Part shown: in pieces, positions 17,716 to 27,450 of the stretch
How positions within the stretch are numbered: position 1 is the first letter of the stretch
Layout of the letters: each line of letters begins with the position of its first letter
Assembly (NCBI RefSeq): GCF_947500265.1
Contig: NZ_CANMRN010000008.1
Location: 1-64,000, forward strand
From: an uncultured Psychrobacter sp.
GTDB taxonomy: Bacteria > Pseudomonadota > Gammaproteobacteria > Pseudomonadales > Moraxellaceae
DNA: 64,000 nucleotides
Direction: 5' to 3'
Translations under genes and position numbers: made by a program
Notes under the pieces: generated by a model
What the model was told of the DNA's origin: nothing
What the model saw: the letters and a program-made list of their open reading frames with translations, nothing else
Database searches by the model: none

Positions 17716-19017
17716 TTAGGCAGGTACAGCAGTATTACGTAGGTCAATAACACGTTGAGCTTTACCTTCAGAACGAGGTAACATACCTTGTGGTGAGACT
17801 TCTACATGAACGCTGATACCCACCATGGTTTTTATTTTTTGTTTAAGTGTATTGGCCAACTGCATCACTTCGATACCACTGGCATCACTACGTGACTCAA
17901 CATGGATACATAGGGTGTCTAAGTGACCGTGCTTGAGGATATGGATCTGATAGTTTGGCAGTAATTTTGGTACTTGTAAAATCTGTTCTTCGATCTGCGA
18001 GGGAAATACATTAACGCCACGAATGATCAGCATATCATCACTACGGCCAACAATCTTTTCCATACGACGCATCGTTCGTACAGAGCCTGGTAATAAGCGG
18101 GTCAAATCTCGGGTACGGTAGCGAATGATAGGCATACCCTCCTTAGTAATAGTGGTAAACACTAATTCGCCAAGCTCGCCATCTGGTAGTACTTCTCCGG
18201 TCTGAGGGTTAATGATTTCTGGGTAAAAATGGTCTTCCCAAATGGTTGCGCCGTCTTTAGATTCTAAGCATTCCATGGCGACACCTGGGCCCATGACTTC
18301 TGACAGACCGTATATATCTAGCGCATCAATACCTAAACGCGTTTCGATTTCTTGGCGCATGGCGTTAGTCCACGGTTCAGCCCCAAAAATACCGGTTTTG
18401 ACAGAACAGTCTTTGGCTGTACCAAATTTTTTCTCTAACGCTTCAATAATGTTCAAGCAGTAAGAAGGGGTAACCATTAATGCGGTTGGTTTAAAGTCAT
18501 GGATTAGCTGGGCTTGGCGATCAGTTTGGCCACCTGACATTGGAATAACCGTTGCGCCTAATCGTTCAACACCATAGTGCGCACCCAAACCACCAGTGAA
18601 TAGGCCATAACCGTAGGATACTTGGATGGTATCTTTGCTAGTGAGGCCAGCCGCACGCAGTGAGCGTGCGACGACATCCGACCAAGTCACGATATCTTGC
18701 TTGGTATAACCGACCACGGTAGGTTGGCCTGTAGTACCTGATGATGCATGAACACGGACGATCTGTTCACGTGGGACGCTAAACATACCGAACGGGTAAT
18801 TGTCGCGCAAATCTGATTTGGTTGTGAATGGGAATTTGGCTAAATCTTCTAACGATTGACAGTCTTCGGGGTGGACACCGACTTGGTCAAATTTCTTCTT
18901 ATAAACAGGGTTGTTTTCGTAGGCGTGTTTGAGTGTTTCTTTCAAACGTTTCAACTGTACGCTACGCAATTCGTCTACTGACGCAGTTTCGATGTGTTCC
19001 ATAACGTTATGATTCAT
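17716..19017 (-). CDS. paaK: Phenylacetate-CoA ligase
   Basis: This AMP-forming ligase activates phenylacetate with ATP and CoA, the entry step of the pathway. Starting at 19017 (433 aa, GGAG site) it has the phosphate-binding loop VHASSGTTGQPT (about 98-109), the adenylate motif DIYGLSEVMGPG, and the hinge YRTRDLTRLL followed by GRSDDMLIIRGVNVFPSQIE, all typical of PaaK. The longer frame to 19140 overlaps the 3' end of paaJ and has no ribosome site, so it is rejected. Its position next to the regulator at the end of the catabolic genes resembles other paa clusters. Confidence 0.95.
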   Translation of the reverse strand: MNHNVMEHIETASVDELRSVQLKRLKETLKHAYENNPVYKKKFDQVGVHPEDCQSLEDLAKFPFTTKSDLRDNYPFGMFSVPREQIVRVHASSGTTGQPTVVGYTKQDIVTWSDVVARSLRAAGLTSKDTIQVSYGYGLFTGGLGAHYGVERLGATVIPMSGGQTDRQAQLIHDFKPTALMVTPSYCLNIIEALEKKFGTAKDCSVKTGIFGAEPWTNAMRQEIETRLGIDALDIYGLSEVMGPGVAMECLESKDGATIWEDHFYPEIINPQTGEVLPDGELGELVFTTITKEGMPIIRYRTRDLTRLLPGSVRTMRRMEKIVGRSDDMLIIRGVNVFPSQIEEQILQVPKLLPNYQIHILKHGHLDTLCIHVESRSDASGIEVMQLANTLKQKIKTMVGISVHVEVSPQGMLPRSEGKAQRVIDLRNTAVPA

Positions 19018-19082
19018 GTAAAACTCCTTTTCGTAGTCATCCTGACTACATTTCCAATTAAAAAACTCCGTTAAAGCCGTGA

Positions 19083-20291
19083 TCAGACGTTTTCTATCAC
19101 CATTGCCACGCCTTGACCCACACCCACACACATGGTGCATAACGCATACCTACCGTTACGACGTTTTAATTCTTTCATTGCGGTGATGACCAAACGTGTA
19201 CCACTCATTCCTAGAGGATGACCTAGCGCAATGGCCCCACCATTTGGATTGATACGTACGTCATTATCGATAAGACCCAGTTCGCGAATTACAGCAAGGG
19301 ATTGCGCGGCGAATGCTTCGTTGAGCTCGATAACATCCATCTGGTCTAATATTAGTCCAGTTTGCTCAAGTACTTTTAGTACTGCAGGTACAGGACCAAT
19401 ACCCATATAGCGTGGCTCGACACCAGCACTTGCCATACCAACAATACGCGCTTGCGGCGTTAGATTGTGTGCTTGACCAAAGCGTTCGCTACCCATTAGC
19501 ACACAAGCAGCACCGTCATTGACGCCTGATGCGTTACCCGCAGTCACTGAGCCGCCCTCCTTGCGAAATGGGGTTTTGAGACTCGCAAGGGCTTCTAAGC
19601 TAGCATCTGCACGTGGGTGTTCGTCTTGGTCAACAATCATGCTGCCTTTTTTCGTTTTGACTTCAACTGGTAATATCTCTTCGGTAAAGAGACGCGCCTG
19701 TTGGGCAGCCGCAGTTTTTTGTTGGCTGCGTAGCGCGAATAGATCTTGGTCTTCGCGGCTGATCTGATATTTTTCAGCCACGTTTTCGGCAGTTTCTGGC
19801 ATGCTATCAACACCATACGCTGCTTTCATTAGTGGGTTAATAAAACGCCAACCGATGGAGGTGTCAAAAATTTCTGGTGCGCGGTGAAAGGCACTGGTCG
19901 GTTTTGATTGGACATAAGGTGCGCGGCTCATGCTCTCGACACCACCAGCCAATACAAACTCGGCCTCACCCGTTTTTACCAAACGTGAGGCGATGCCAAT
20001 CGAGTCCATACCAGAGGCACAGAGACGGTTAACGGTGATAGCAGGCACCTTATCAGGCAAGCCTGCAAGTAAAGTTGCCATACGCGCTACATTACGGTTG
20101 TCTTCGCCAGCTTGGTTAGCACAGCCAATGACTACCTCATCGACCTTATCCCATGGCAAGTTTGGGTTTTGAGCTTTTAGGTGTTGAATAGGCAAAGCTG
20201 CCAAATCGTCCGTACGAACACTACTTAAGCCACCGGCATAGCGCCCGATTGGGGTGCGAATGGCGTCATAAATATATACTTGTTGCATCAT
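19083..20291 (-). CDS. paaJ: 3-oxoadipyl-CoA / 3-oxo-5,6-dehydrosuberyl-CoA thiolase
   Basis: This thiolase acts twice in phenylacetate degradation: on 3-oxo-5,6-dehydrosuberyl-CoA and then on 3-oxoadipyl-CoA. In 402 residues it has the nucleophile Cys91 ([12 protein letters not shown]), His near 359 ([14 protein letters not shown]) and the second Cys in [10 protein letters not shown]. It is strikingly similar to PcaF at 5539-6750. The two are paralogues kept by separate pathways and could partly back each other up. The start has two adjacent ATGs behind GGGG, and the gene lies 28 bases after paaH. Confidence 0.94.
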   Translation of the reverse strand: MMQQVYIYDAIRTPIGRYAGGLSSVRTDDLAALPIQHLKAQNPNLPWDKVDEVVIGCANQAGEDNRNVARMATLLAGLPDKVPAITVNRLCASGMDSIGIASRLVKTGEAEFVLAGGVESMSRAPYVQSKPTSAFHRAPEIFDTSIGWRFINPLMKAAYGVDSMPETAENVAEKYQISREDQDLFALRSQQKTAAAQQARLFTEEILPVEVKTKKGSMIVDQDEHPRADASLEALASLKTPFRKEGGSVTAGNASGVNDGAACVLMGSERFGQAHNLTPQARIVGMASAGVEPRYMGIGPVPAVLKVLEQTGLILDQMDVIELNEAFAAQSLAVIRELGLIDNDVRINPNGGAIALGHPLGMSGTRLVITAMKELKRRNGRYALCTMCVGVGQGVAMVIENV

Positions 20292-20319
20292 AGTTTCCCC
20301 TTACAATAAATTAATAAGT

Positions 20320-21846
20320 TTAAGCGCTCGCCGTGTGACAGGTGATGGCTTTTTTTACCAAATACAGGCTGGCACGATAACGTTCTTCACCATAAATACG
20401 TTGTAAGTTATTAAGCGTGTTAAGCACGGTATCGTAGCCGAGCATTTGTGCCCATTCAAACGGGCCTTGGGGGTAATTCACGCCGTACTTCATGGCCGCG
20501 TCGATGTCTGCTTCAGAGGCGATGTTATGTAACACTGCTTCACAGCCTTCATTAATGAGCATAGCAATGGTACGTAAAACATATAGACCAGGATGGTCGG
20601 CAGACCAAATAACATGCACGTCAAAGCTGGCAAAGGTTTGTCTCACCAGCTCACGTTCATCATCATTACAGGCCATAGAGGCAGCCAATACAATAGCGCG
20701 GGCTTGTGACCAGTCCGCATGCCAGTCCATCAGCATGACTTTAGCATCACCATGATCAATCACCACGGATTCACCCAGTGATAAACGAATGCTGACATCA
20801 CCAATTTCGATACTGTTCTGGTCTGCATCTTCAAGAGTCACTGTGAGGCTATCAGCAGCTTGTAAGCGTTCAACCAAACCTTTGGCATAAAACCAATCAC
20901 CACGTACAATAATGGTAGGCAGCGCGGCAGCGGTTGCTTCAACGGCGGGTAACGCATAAGCAGGGATTGCTGGCGTTTGGCTATAGTCATAGAATCCTTG
21001 GCCAGATTTACGGCCAAAGCACCCGGCATCGACCAATTCTTTTTGTACCAACGATGGGCGGTAACGTGGCTCATAGAAGAAAGCCTGGTAGACGCTTTGC
21101 GTCACCGAGAAGTTGATATCTTGGCCAATTAAGTCTGTTAGCTCGCATGGCCCCATGGCAAAACGACCTGATTCACGCATGATAAAGTCAAGCTGCGCAG
21201 GCGTGGTCGCGTTTTCTTGCAGTGCGCGAAAGCCTTCAGCATAGTATGGACGCGCCACACGGTTGACGATAAAGCCTGGGGTGGACTTGGCGATTACCGG
21301 TACCTTTTTCCAAGCACTCATCAAGTTAAACAAGCCATCTGTAATCTCAGTCGCTGTTTGTAAACCGCGAACAATCTCAACAAGTTTCATCACTGGGGCT
21401 GGATTAAAGAAGTGTAAGCCTACTACACGCTCAGGGTTTGGTACTGCTGATGCAATCGCTGTAATCGATATTGATGACGTGTTTGATGCAAAAATCGTAT
21501 CGTTAGCACAAACATCAGCCAATTGGACAAAGATCTGCTGTTTAATGTCTTGACGCTCAACAATCGCCTCAACGATCAACTGCACCGCTGCCATCTCATT
21601 AATATCTGTAATAATAGATAAATTCTCTAGGGTGCTATCAAGTAGCACTTGAGACATTTTGCCTTTTTGGACCCGTTTGGCAAGTTGGCTTTCCAGACTC
21701 GCTAAGGCGGCTTGACTTTTGGCAACATCTACATCAAAGAGATAGGTCGTGTGACCGTGCATGGCGGCCAACTGGGCAATGCCAATCCCCATTGTGCCTG
21801 CCCCAATAACGGCAATGGTTGCGTTTGATAAATCCCTCGTTTCCAT
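20320..21846 (-). CDS. paaH: 3-hydroxyadipyl-CoA dehydrogenase
   Basis: This NAD-dependent 3-hydroxyacyl-CoA dehydrogenase oxidises 3-hydroxyadipyl-CoA to 3-oxoadipyl-CoA. The 508-residue chain has the Rossmann motif [11 protein letters not shown] (about 16-26), [11 protein letters not shown], the catalytic [15 protein letters not shown] block with its His near 145, and a C-terminal domain duplication ([13 protein letters not shown]) characteristic of the long PaaH form. It lies 2 bases after paaG. The usual thioesterase gene paaI, often found next to paaH, is missing here. Confidence 0.94.
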   Translation of the reverse strand: METRDLSNATIAVIGAGTMGIGIAQLAAMHGHTTYLFDVDVAKSQAALASLESQLAKRVQKGKMSQVLLDSTLENLSIITDINEMAAVQLIVEAIVERQDIKQQIFVQLADVCANDTIFASNTSSISITAIASAVPNPERVVGLHFFNPAPVMKLVEIVRGLQTATEITDGLFNLMSAWKKVPVIAKSTPGFIVNRVARPYYAEGFRALQENATTPAQLDFIMRESGRFAMGPCELTDLIGQDINFSVTQSVYQAFFYEPRYRPSLVQKELVDAGCFGRKSGQGFYDYSQTPAIPAYALPAVEATAAALPTIIVRGDWFYAKGLVERLQAADSLTVTLEDADQNSIEIGDVSIRLSLGESVVIDHGDAKVMLMDWHADWSQARAIVLAASMACNDDERELVRQTFASFDVHVIWSADHPGLYVLRTIAMLINEGCEAVLHNIASEADIDAAMKYGVNYPQGPFEWAQMLGYDTVLNTLNNLQRIYGEERYRASLYLVKKAITCHTASA

Positions 21847-21848
21847 GA

Positions 21849-22640
21849 TTAACGTCCTTGGTAAATTGGGGTGCGTTTTTGCATAAAAGCTTGGACACCT
21901 TCTTTATAGTCGGCTGAGCGGCCAGCAAGTCGCTGCAAGTCCCGCTCTAAGATTAGCTGATCTTCTAGGCTGTTGTCCGCGGATACATTGATGGCTTTTT
22001 TAATGAGGCTTAGGCCATAGGTCGGTTGGCTGGCCAAATGTTCGGCCAATTTACTGGCTTCGCTGCGTAGCGCGTCATCTTCGACCACTTGCCAAATCAT
22101 GCCCCATGCCATCGCTTGTTCAGCAGATAGCTTATCGCCTAACAGGGCTAAGCCCATCGCGCGGGCGCGTCCGACAACGCGTGGTAAGAACCATGTACCG
22201 CCTGAATCGGGTACAAGTCCAAGACGACAAAACGCTTGGATAAATGAGGCTGATTTGGCCGCCAATACCAAGTCACACGCCAAAGCGATGTTCGCGCCGG
22301 CACCGGCAGCCACGCCATTCACCGCACAGATCACAGGCTTTGGCATGTCAGTGATCAGCTTAATAAGTGGATTGTAGTAAGTCTCGATAGATAGGCCCAA
22401 ATCTGGCGCATCAGCATTCGGGGCAACTGCGCGATCGCCTAAATCTTGACCTGCACAAAAACCGCGACCTTCAGCAGAGAGCACTACAGCGCGAATAGTA
22501 CTGTCTTTTGACCATGCTTTTAGCACGCTGACCACTTCTTTGTGCATGGTTTCATTAAAGCTATTAAGCTGTTTTGGGCGGTTTAAGGTAAGATAGCCGA
22601 CGGCATTTTTTTCTTCGACGAGAATCGTTTGATAGTCCAT
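21849..22640 (-). CDS. paaG: Ring-1,2-epoxyphenylacetyl-CoA isomerase
   Basis: This crotonase-fold enzyme converts ring-1,2-epoxyphenylacetyl-CoA to the seven-membered oxepin-CoA. The 263-residue sequence has the oxyanion-hole motifs [11 protein letters not shown] (about 59-69) and [15 protein letters not shown] (about 107-121), where paired glycines polarise the thioester, and [11 protein letters not shown] near 143. The AGQDLGDRA form of the first motif is typical of PaaG and differs from the GADLNE of PaaF next door. Its ATG shares one base with the end of paaF, so the two crotonase-fold enzymes are coupled. Confidence 0.93.
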   Translation of the reverse strand: MDYQTILVEEKNAVGYLTLNRPKQLNSFNETMHKEVVSVLKAWSKDSTIRAVVLSAEGRGFCAGQDLGDRAVAPNADAPDLGLSIETYYNPLIKLITDMPKPVICAVNGVAAGAGANIALACDLVLAAKSASFIQAFCRLGLVPDSGGTWFLPRVVGRARAMGLALLGDKLSAEQAMAWGMIWQVVEDDALRSEASKLAEHLASQPTYGLSLIKKAINVSADNSLEDQLILERDLQRLAGRSADYKEGVQAFMQKRTPIYQGR

Positions 22641-23410
22641 TACATACCTCTAAAAATTGGTTGACGTTTTTCTAAAAATGCACGTATGCCTTCTTGGCGA
22701 TCTTGGGTGGCGGCAAGCCAAACAAATAGCTGACGTTCTTGCTTAAGGCCTTGGCTCAAGTTCACTTCGTGGATGGTTTTGAGCGACTGTTTGATGGCGT
22801 GAATGGCCAAAGGGGCTTGTTTGGCGATTTTGGCCGCCAGATCAATGGTGTATTGTACGGTCAACTCGGTTGGGCAGATTTGGGTGGTAATCCCATGTTG
22901 TTGTGCGCTTAATGCACTAATCCTCTCACCTGTCATCGCCCAGCGCATGGCAAGCTGCTGACCCACTAGGCGGGCGAGGCGCTGGGTGCCCCCTGCCCCT
23001 GGTAGCATGCCCAAGCCAATTTCAGGCAGCGCAAATTGGGCGTTTTCGCCCGTGACCACGATGTCACCATGTAATACCAGCTCAAAACCGGCACCGAGTG
23101 CATAGCCATTGACTGCGATTAATAGCGGCTTGCTAAATTCATCGATTCGCTTCCATAAGGTTGGGCGAATATCAGTTTGTAAGCTAACGGTATCGAGTTG
23201 AATAAGTTCGTTAAGATCTGCACCCGCAGCGAAGCATTGGGTGTTGCCAGTAATGACGACCGCTTTTATATCGGTATCAGCGTCATAGGCTTGAAGCCGT
23301 TCGACAATTTCTTGCAAAGTGGCGTTATTTAGGGCGTTGCGTTTTTCTGGGCGATTTAGCTCAATCAGTGCAACGCCTTCTTTTGGACTGGAGGTTTTAA
23401 TGTAATTCAT
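22640..23410 (-). CDS. paaF: 2,3-dehydroadipyl-CoA hydratase
   Basis: This enoyl-CoA hydratase adds water to 2,3-dehydroadipyl-CoA, giving the substrate of PaaH. It is a 256-residue crotonase with FAAGADLNELIQ (about 59-70), the oxyanion glycines in GYALGAGFELVLHGD, and LPEIGLGMLPGAGGTQRL, in which the Glu is expected to be catalytic. The gene lies 97 bases after paaE, the largest gap in the catabolic run, and is directly coupled to paaG. Confidence 0.93.
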   Translation of the reverse strand: MNYIKTSSPKEGVALIELNRPEKRNALNNATLQEIVERLQAYDADTDIKAVVITGNTQCFAAGADLNELIQLDTVSLQTDIRPTLWKRIDEFSKPLLIAVNGYALGAGFELVLHGDIVVTGENAQFALPEIGLGMLPGAGGTQRLARLVGQQLAMRWAMTGERISALSAQQHGITTQICPTELTVQYTIDLAAKIAKQAPLAIHAIKQSLKTIHEVNLSQGLKQERQLFVWLAATQDRQEGIRAFLEKRQPIFRGM

Positions 23411-23507
23411 CCCTGAATCCTAATAAAAACAATGAAATAAGGAGTTTTTGCCAAACCCTACGTTGTATATAAAAACGATAAATGGCTAGGGTGCTAGCGT
23501 CTCGCGA

Positions 23508-24566
23508 TTACGCGTCAAAGCTCAATCGTATGTTGGCTGATACAGGTAATGCTTGGCAGCTGAGTACGTATCCCTTATCTAACTCTTCTTGCTCAAGGCT
23601 ATAGTTAACGGCCATTTCGACTTCACCTTCAATCACCCTGCATTTACAAGTGGCACACACACCGCCTTTACAGGCATAGGGTAAGTCAGCACCCGCACGT
23701 AATGCCGCATCTAAGATGCTGTCATCTTGTTTTGACACTTCAACGATCAGTTCACGTCCGTCCAAAATGATATTGACGCGTTCTTCGCTACGTTTTTCGA
23801 TTTGCTGGGCGGTTGGTTTGTTGACAGTCCCCGTATGGAAACGCTCGGTATGGATGTTGTTGCGATCGATACCAAGGTTTGGCAATACGGTCTCAACGGC
23901 TTCCATCATCTCTTCTGGGCCACAGGCAAAGCAGTGGTCAACATCAGCACTGATAAGTTGGGCGTCAAACAACTGTTGTAATTTGTTCGCATCGATACGG
24001 CCATTAAAGATCTCGCTGTCACTCATCTCACGTGAGAAAATATTAACCAGTTGTAGGCGCGTTTTAAAACGGTCTTTAAGGTCCATGATTTGCTCAGAGA
24101 ACATGGTTTGTTTCCATGACCGATTGCCGTATACCAAGGTAAAATTGGCATCTAGCTGGGTATTTAACACCGTTTTGACGATAGATAAAATTGGAGTAAT
24201 ACCACTACCAGCAGCAAAGCCTAGGTAGTTTTGACCACCAGCTTTAGCGGCTTTTTGAAAGAAAACTCCTTGGGGTGGCATAACTTCTAGAGTATGGCCT
24301 ACTTTTAGGTGTTCGTTTGCCCAAGTAGAAAATTGTCCTTGATCAATCTTCTTGATGGCAATGCTCATGTCTTCTTGCACATCACTACAGATTGAGTAGC
24401 AACGACGGATTTCGCCATTATCTGTCATGTGACGGATGGTCAAATGTTGACCTGGTTGGTACTTAAAGGCTGCCGCGTCTTCCGAAGCAAGGTCAAATGC
24501 AATACAAATCGCTTGCTCAGTTTGTGGCTGGATAGACTTGATAGTTAGTGGCAAAAATTGACTCAT
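23508..24566 (-). CDS. paaE: Phenylacetyl-CoA epoxidase reductase subunit
   Basis: This is the electron-transfer subunit of the PaaABCE epoxidase. Its 352 residues contain an N-terminal flavin domain with the FAD motif RCYSICS (about 54-60), a NADPH-binding domain with GFAAGSGITPILSI and YGNRSW, and a C-terminal plant-type [2Fe-2S] ferredoxin domain with ACKGGVCATCKC and a distal SCQ. Electrons pass from NADPH through FAD and the iron-sulfur cluster to the di-iron centre of PaaA. It lies 72 bases after paaD with its own AAGGA site. Confidence 0.95.
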   Translation of the reverse strand: MSQFLPLTIKSIQPQTEQAICIAFDLASEDAAAFKYQPGQHLTIRHMTDNGEIRRCYSICSDVQEDMSIAIKKIDQGQFSTWANEHLKVGHTLEVMPPQGVFFQKAAKAGGQNYLGFAAGSGITPILSIVKTVLNTQLDANFTLVYGNRSWKQTMFSEQIMDLKDRFKTRLQLVNIFSREMSDSEIFNGRIDANKLQQLFDAQLISADVDHCFACGPEEMMEAVETVLPNLGIDRNNIHTERFHTGTVNKPTAQQIEKRSEERVNIILDGRELIVEVSKQDDSILDAALRAGADLPYACKGGVCATCKCRVIEGEVEMAVNYSLEQEELDKGYVLSCQALPVSANIRLSFDA

Positions 24567-24638
24567 GCGAAAATCCTTCTTTCATTTTGCTTAGTTAATG
24601 ATCTGACTGTCACGTGCGATCTCGCGACTACCCCTATC

Positions 24639-25139
24639 TTAGATACATTTAAAATAATCAAACGGTTCAAGACAATCGAGGCACTTATACAACGCCTTGC
24701 ACGCAGTTGAACCAAATTCGCTAATCAGTCGGGTTTTTTGACTGCGGCAATGCGGACAGGTCACACCATCGGTTAGCGCCACGTGGGTACCACAGCTGTG
24801 TGAATCGCCTTGCGGCGGTGCAATGCCATATTCTTGCAGCTTTTGCTTACCTGCCTCACTCATCCAGTCGGTCGTCCAAGCTTCAGACAAGTCAATCACC
24901 ACCTTTACAGGGCTCAGCCCACGTTCGGTAAACGTGTTGGTAATATCATCTTTTAGCATATCAGTTGCTGGGCAGCCGCTATAGGTTGGTGTTAAACGCA
25001 CCACGATTTCGTTATCTGCGTTGATTTCAACGCCCCGAATCATGCCTAAGTCAAGCACGGTCAAAACAGGTATTTCTGGATCATGAACCTGATTAAGGGC
25101 TTGCCAGCAGGCATCTGTGACTTGTGGAATTAACCGCAT
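24639..25139 (-). CDS. paaD: Phenylacetyl-CoA epoxidase maturation protein PaaD
   Basis: This is a 166-residue DUF59/MIP18-family protein thought to help assemble the iron centres of the epoxidase. The N-terminal half carries VHDPEIPVLTVLDLGMIRG and the Cys-containing PTYSGCPATDML loop (about 52-63). The C-terminal half has a zinc-ribbon-like set of cysteines (CGTH, CPHC, then CLDC) seen in PaaD. It stands between paaC and paaE in the standard order and starts 24 bases after paaC. Confidence 0.93.
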   Translation of the reverse strand: MRLIPQVTDACWQALNQVHDPEIPVLTVLDLGMIRGVEINADNEIVVRLTPTYSGCPATDMLKDDITNTFTERGLSPVKVVIDLSEAWTTDWMSEAGKQKLQEYGIAPPQGDSHSCGTHVALTDGVTCPHCRSQKTRLISEFGSTACKALYKCLDCLEPFDYFKCI

Positions 25140-25163
25140 ACTTTGACTCCCTGTCTTGTATGT

Positions 25164-25919
25164 TTACCAATTCATATTTGGGTAAGCACGTTGCATGTAC
25201 TGTAATTCTGCCAAAATATAACCCAAGTGTTCGGTATGAGCGCCTTGTTTCGCACCATGGCGGTATGCGCCGATCTCAGGCAACGTTAAGTTCAAACGTG
25301 CCAATCCACTTTCAATCTGCGCTAACCATTCAGCTTTTAGAAGATCGAGTTTCGGTAAGACGCCATTATCAACTAAGGCTTGTTCGTCAGTGGTGAGTTC
25401 AAACAATTCAGCAGTAAAGCGCCATAAGTTGTTCAGCGCTTGTTGCGTTTTGTGGTGTGCCTCATCGGTGCCTAGGCTTAAGCGTTCCATCCATGCATGT
25501 GAGAAACGTAAGTGATATTTTGCTTCTTTTAATGACTTGACACCAAAGGCTGCAATATCTACGTGGCTGCTTTGGCTTAACGCGTCAAGTAATAATACAT
25601 GGTAATGATCCATCAACCATTGACGTACCATCGTTTGGGCAAAATCTACATTGGGCTGTTCACATAGCAATAGGTTGCGATATTCACGTTCGGTACGTAA
25701 AAAAGCCAAGTTGTCTTCATCACGGCCCAAGTCTTCGATTTGTCCAGCTAGACTCAGCATCGTACGGGATTGACCCAATAAGTCTAAACCGATATTGGAC
25801 AAAGCAATATCAAGCTCAAGCTCAGGGGCATGTCCACACCATTCAGACAATCGGTGCGATAGAATCAATTGGCTATCACCAACATGAAGTAAGAATTGTG
25901 TTAACGCTTGGTTATTCAT
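25164..25919 (-). CDS. paaC: Phenylacetyl-CoA epoxidase structural subunit PaaC
   Basis: This is the ferritin-like, non-catalytic partner of PaaA; PaaA and PaaC form the core heterodimer of the epoxidase. The 251-residue helical protein starts QFLLHVGDSQLILSHRLSEWCG and contains LSNIGLDLLGQSRTML, hallmarks of PaaC. The family has lost a complete di-iron site and plays a structural role. It follows paaB by 15 bases with a strong AGGAGA site. Confidence 0.94.
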   Translation of the reverse strand: MNNQALTQFLLHVGDSQLILSHRLSEWCGHAPELELDIALSNIGLDLLGQSRTMLSLAGQIEDLGRDEDNLAFLRTEREYRNLLLCEQPNVDFAQTMVRQWLMDHYHVLLLDALSQSSHVDIAAFGVKSLKEAKYHLRFSHAWMERLSLGTDEAHHKTQQALNNLWRFTAELFELTTDEQALVDNGVLPKLDLLKAEWLAQIESGLARLNLTLPEIGAYRHGAKQGAHTEHLGYILAELQYMQRAYPNMNW

Positions 25920-25934
25920 CGATTATCTCCTATC

Positions 25935-26225
25935 TTAAATATGCTCAATACCGTCTGGAATTTGATAGAAGGTAGGATGACGATATACCTTGTCGAGTGA
26001 TGGCTCAAAAAACTCTGGTTTTTCCTCAGGTTGCGATGAGGTAATCAGCTCTGACTTTACTACCCAAATGCTCACACCTTCATTACGACGAGTGTAGACA
26101 TCACGCGCGTTTTGCAGGGCGATTTCATCATCTGGCGCGCGCAAGCTACCAACATGACGATGACTTAAACCTTGTTTGCTACGGATAAACACTTCGTAAA
26201 GTGACCAGTTGTTTTTGCTTTCCAT
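25935..26225 (-). CDS. paaB: Phenylacetyl-CoA epoxidase subunit PaaB
   Basis: This is a 96-residue small subunit that bridges PaaAC units of the epoxidase. The sequence WSLYEVFIRSKQGLSHRHVG and the later ALQNARDVYTRR and SIWVVKS match PaaB closely. It follows paaA by 23 bases with an AAAGGA site. Confidence 0.95.
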   Translation of the reverse strand: MESKNNWSLYEVFIRSKQGLSHRHVGSLRAPDDEIALQNARDVYTRRNEGVSIWVVKSELITSSQPEEKPEFFEPSLDKVYRHPTFYQIPDGIEHI

Positions 26226-26248
26226 GGCTAATTTTCCTTTAAAAAATA

Positions 26249-27187
26249 TTAAGCGGCTTTTTGAGTATTGGCGTGTTGTTTCTGTGCATAGACAGCAGCA
26301 GAGTCACGAACCCATTTACCCTCTTCCCAAGCTTTACGTCGGGCTTCGATACGCTCATGGTTACACGGGCCTTTACCAGCAATCACGGCAAAGAGTTCGT
26401 CCCAGTTGATTTCACCGAATTCATAGTTGCCCGTTTCTTCGTTAAACGTCAAATCTTTGTCAGGAATGGTTAAACCAAGTTGTAACACCTGTGAAACGGT
26501 GTTATTCACAAATTTTTGGCGCAACTCATCGTTACTAAATAGTTTGATTTTCCAATCCATGCTAAGAGCACTATTGGGTGAATTATCATCATTTGGACCG
26601 AACATCATTAGCACTGGCCACCAGAAGCGATCGACTGCATCTTGTGCCATGGCTTTTTGTTCAGGTGTACCATTCGCTAATACCATCATGGCTTCGAAGC
26701 CTTGGCGTTGGTGGAAACTTTCTTCTTTACAGATACGAACCATGGCGCGAGCATATGGACCATATGACGTCCGGCAAAGCGCCACTTGGTTAACGATAGC
26801 GGCGCCGTCAACCAACCAGCCGATAGCAGCGATGTCAGCCCACGTTAGAGTTGGGTAGTTAAATATTGATGAGTATTTCATGCGGCCAGCAACGAGTTTG
26901 TCCATCATATCGTCACGATCTGCGCCTAAGGTTTCAGCGGCGCTGTATAGATACAATCCATGACCTGCTTCATCTTGGACTTTGGCCAACAATACGGCTT
27001 TACGCTTGAGTGTTGGTGCACGCGTAATCCAATTACCCTCAGGTAACATACCAACCACTTCTGAATGTGCATGCTGACCAATCTGGCGAATGAGCGTTTT
27101 ACGATAAGCATCTGGCATCCAATCTTTTGGCTCAATTGAAATGTCCTTTTCAATCTTGTTGTCAAATAATTCTACTTGCATGTTCAT
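26249..27187 (-). CDS. paaA: Phenylacetyl-CoA epoxidase catalytic subunit PaaA
   Basis: This is the di-iron monooxygenase subunit that epoxidises the ring of phenylacetyl-CoA. From the ATG at 27187 (312 aa) the ferritin-like fold shows the ExxH iron-ligand motifs in [13 protein letters not shown] and [15 protein letters not shown], and [15 protein letters not shown] near the N-terminus. The ATG at 27208 is rejected because the AGGACGAGG site suits 27187. It is the first gene of the minus-strand paa operon; its promoter must lie in the 263-base gap shared with divergent paaZ. Confidence 0.95.
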   Translation of the reverse strand: MNMQVELFDNKIEKDISIEPKDWMPDAYRKTLIRQIGQHAHSEVVGMLPEGNWITRAPTLKRKAVLLAKVQDEAGHGLYLYSAAETLGADRDDMMDKLVAGRMKYSSIFNYPTLTWADIAAIGWLVDGAAIVNQVALCRTSYGPYARAMVRICKEESFHQRQGFEAMMVLANGTPEQKAMAQDAVDRFWWPVLMMFGPNDDNSPNSALSMDWKIKLFSNDELRQKFVNNTVSQVLQLGLTIPDKDLTFNEETGNYEFGEINWDELFAVIAGKGPCNHERIEARRKAWEEGKWVRDSAAVYAQKQHANTQKAA

Positions 27188-27260
27188 GTGATACCTCGTC
27201 CTTAACAAGTGTTAGTGTCATCTAATCTAAAGCGATACTGTTTTAAAATCAATACCTATT

Positions 27261-27276
27261 TTTATGTATCGTTTTA
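27261..27276. promoter_or_regulatory. ATGTATC motif in the paaA-paaZ gap (candidate PaaX operator)
   Basis: TTTATGTATCGTTTTA lies 74 bases upstream of the paaA start. A near copy overlaps the paaZ leader (27424-27439) and another, inverted, lies upstream of the MHS transporter (29620-29635). The E. coli PaaX site contains a TGATTC core that this resembles only loosely, so the assignment rests on repetition at all three promoters. Confidence 0.5.
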
Positions 27277-27423
27277 TTTTTTAGCTGTTTTATTAATAAG
27301 ATATTGTTTTATATAGATATTTATAATAATAAATTTTTAAAAAAATATTAATAATTATAAACATGCTTGACTTTTCAGCGATTTAAATACAGATTATGAC
27401 ACGTTAAGTTTTTATTTTTATTT

Positions 27424-27439
27424 ATAATGTATCGTAAAA
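27424..27439. promoter_or_regulatory. ATGTATC motif in the paaZ leader (candidate PaaX operator)
   Basis: ATAATGTATCGTAAAA ends just before the GGAG ribosome site of paaZ, 11 bases before its start codon. It shares the ATGTATCGT core with the motif before paaA. Binding here would block paaZ transcription or early elongation. Confidence 0.5.
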
Positions 27440-27450
27440 GGAGTTGTTAT

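Noticed and set aside
19018..19140. Upstream extension of paaK
   Set aside because: It overlaps the 3' end of paaJ and lacks a ribosome site; the start at 19017 has a GGAG site and gives the family length.
23716..24228. 170-codon plus-strand frame antisense to paaE
   Set aside because: It lies fully inside a well-supported gene, has no ribosome site, and its sequence is a Ser/Ile-rich shadow of the opposite strand.
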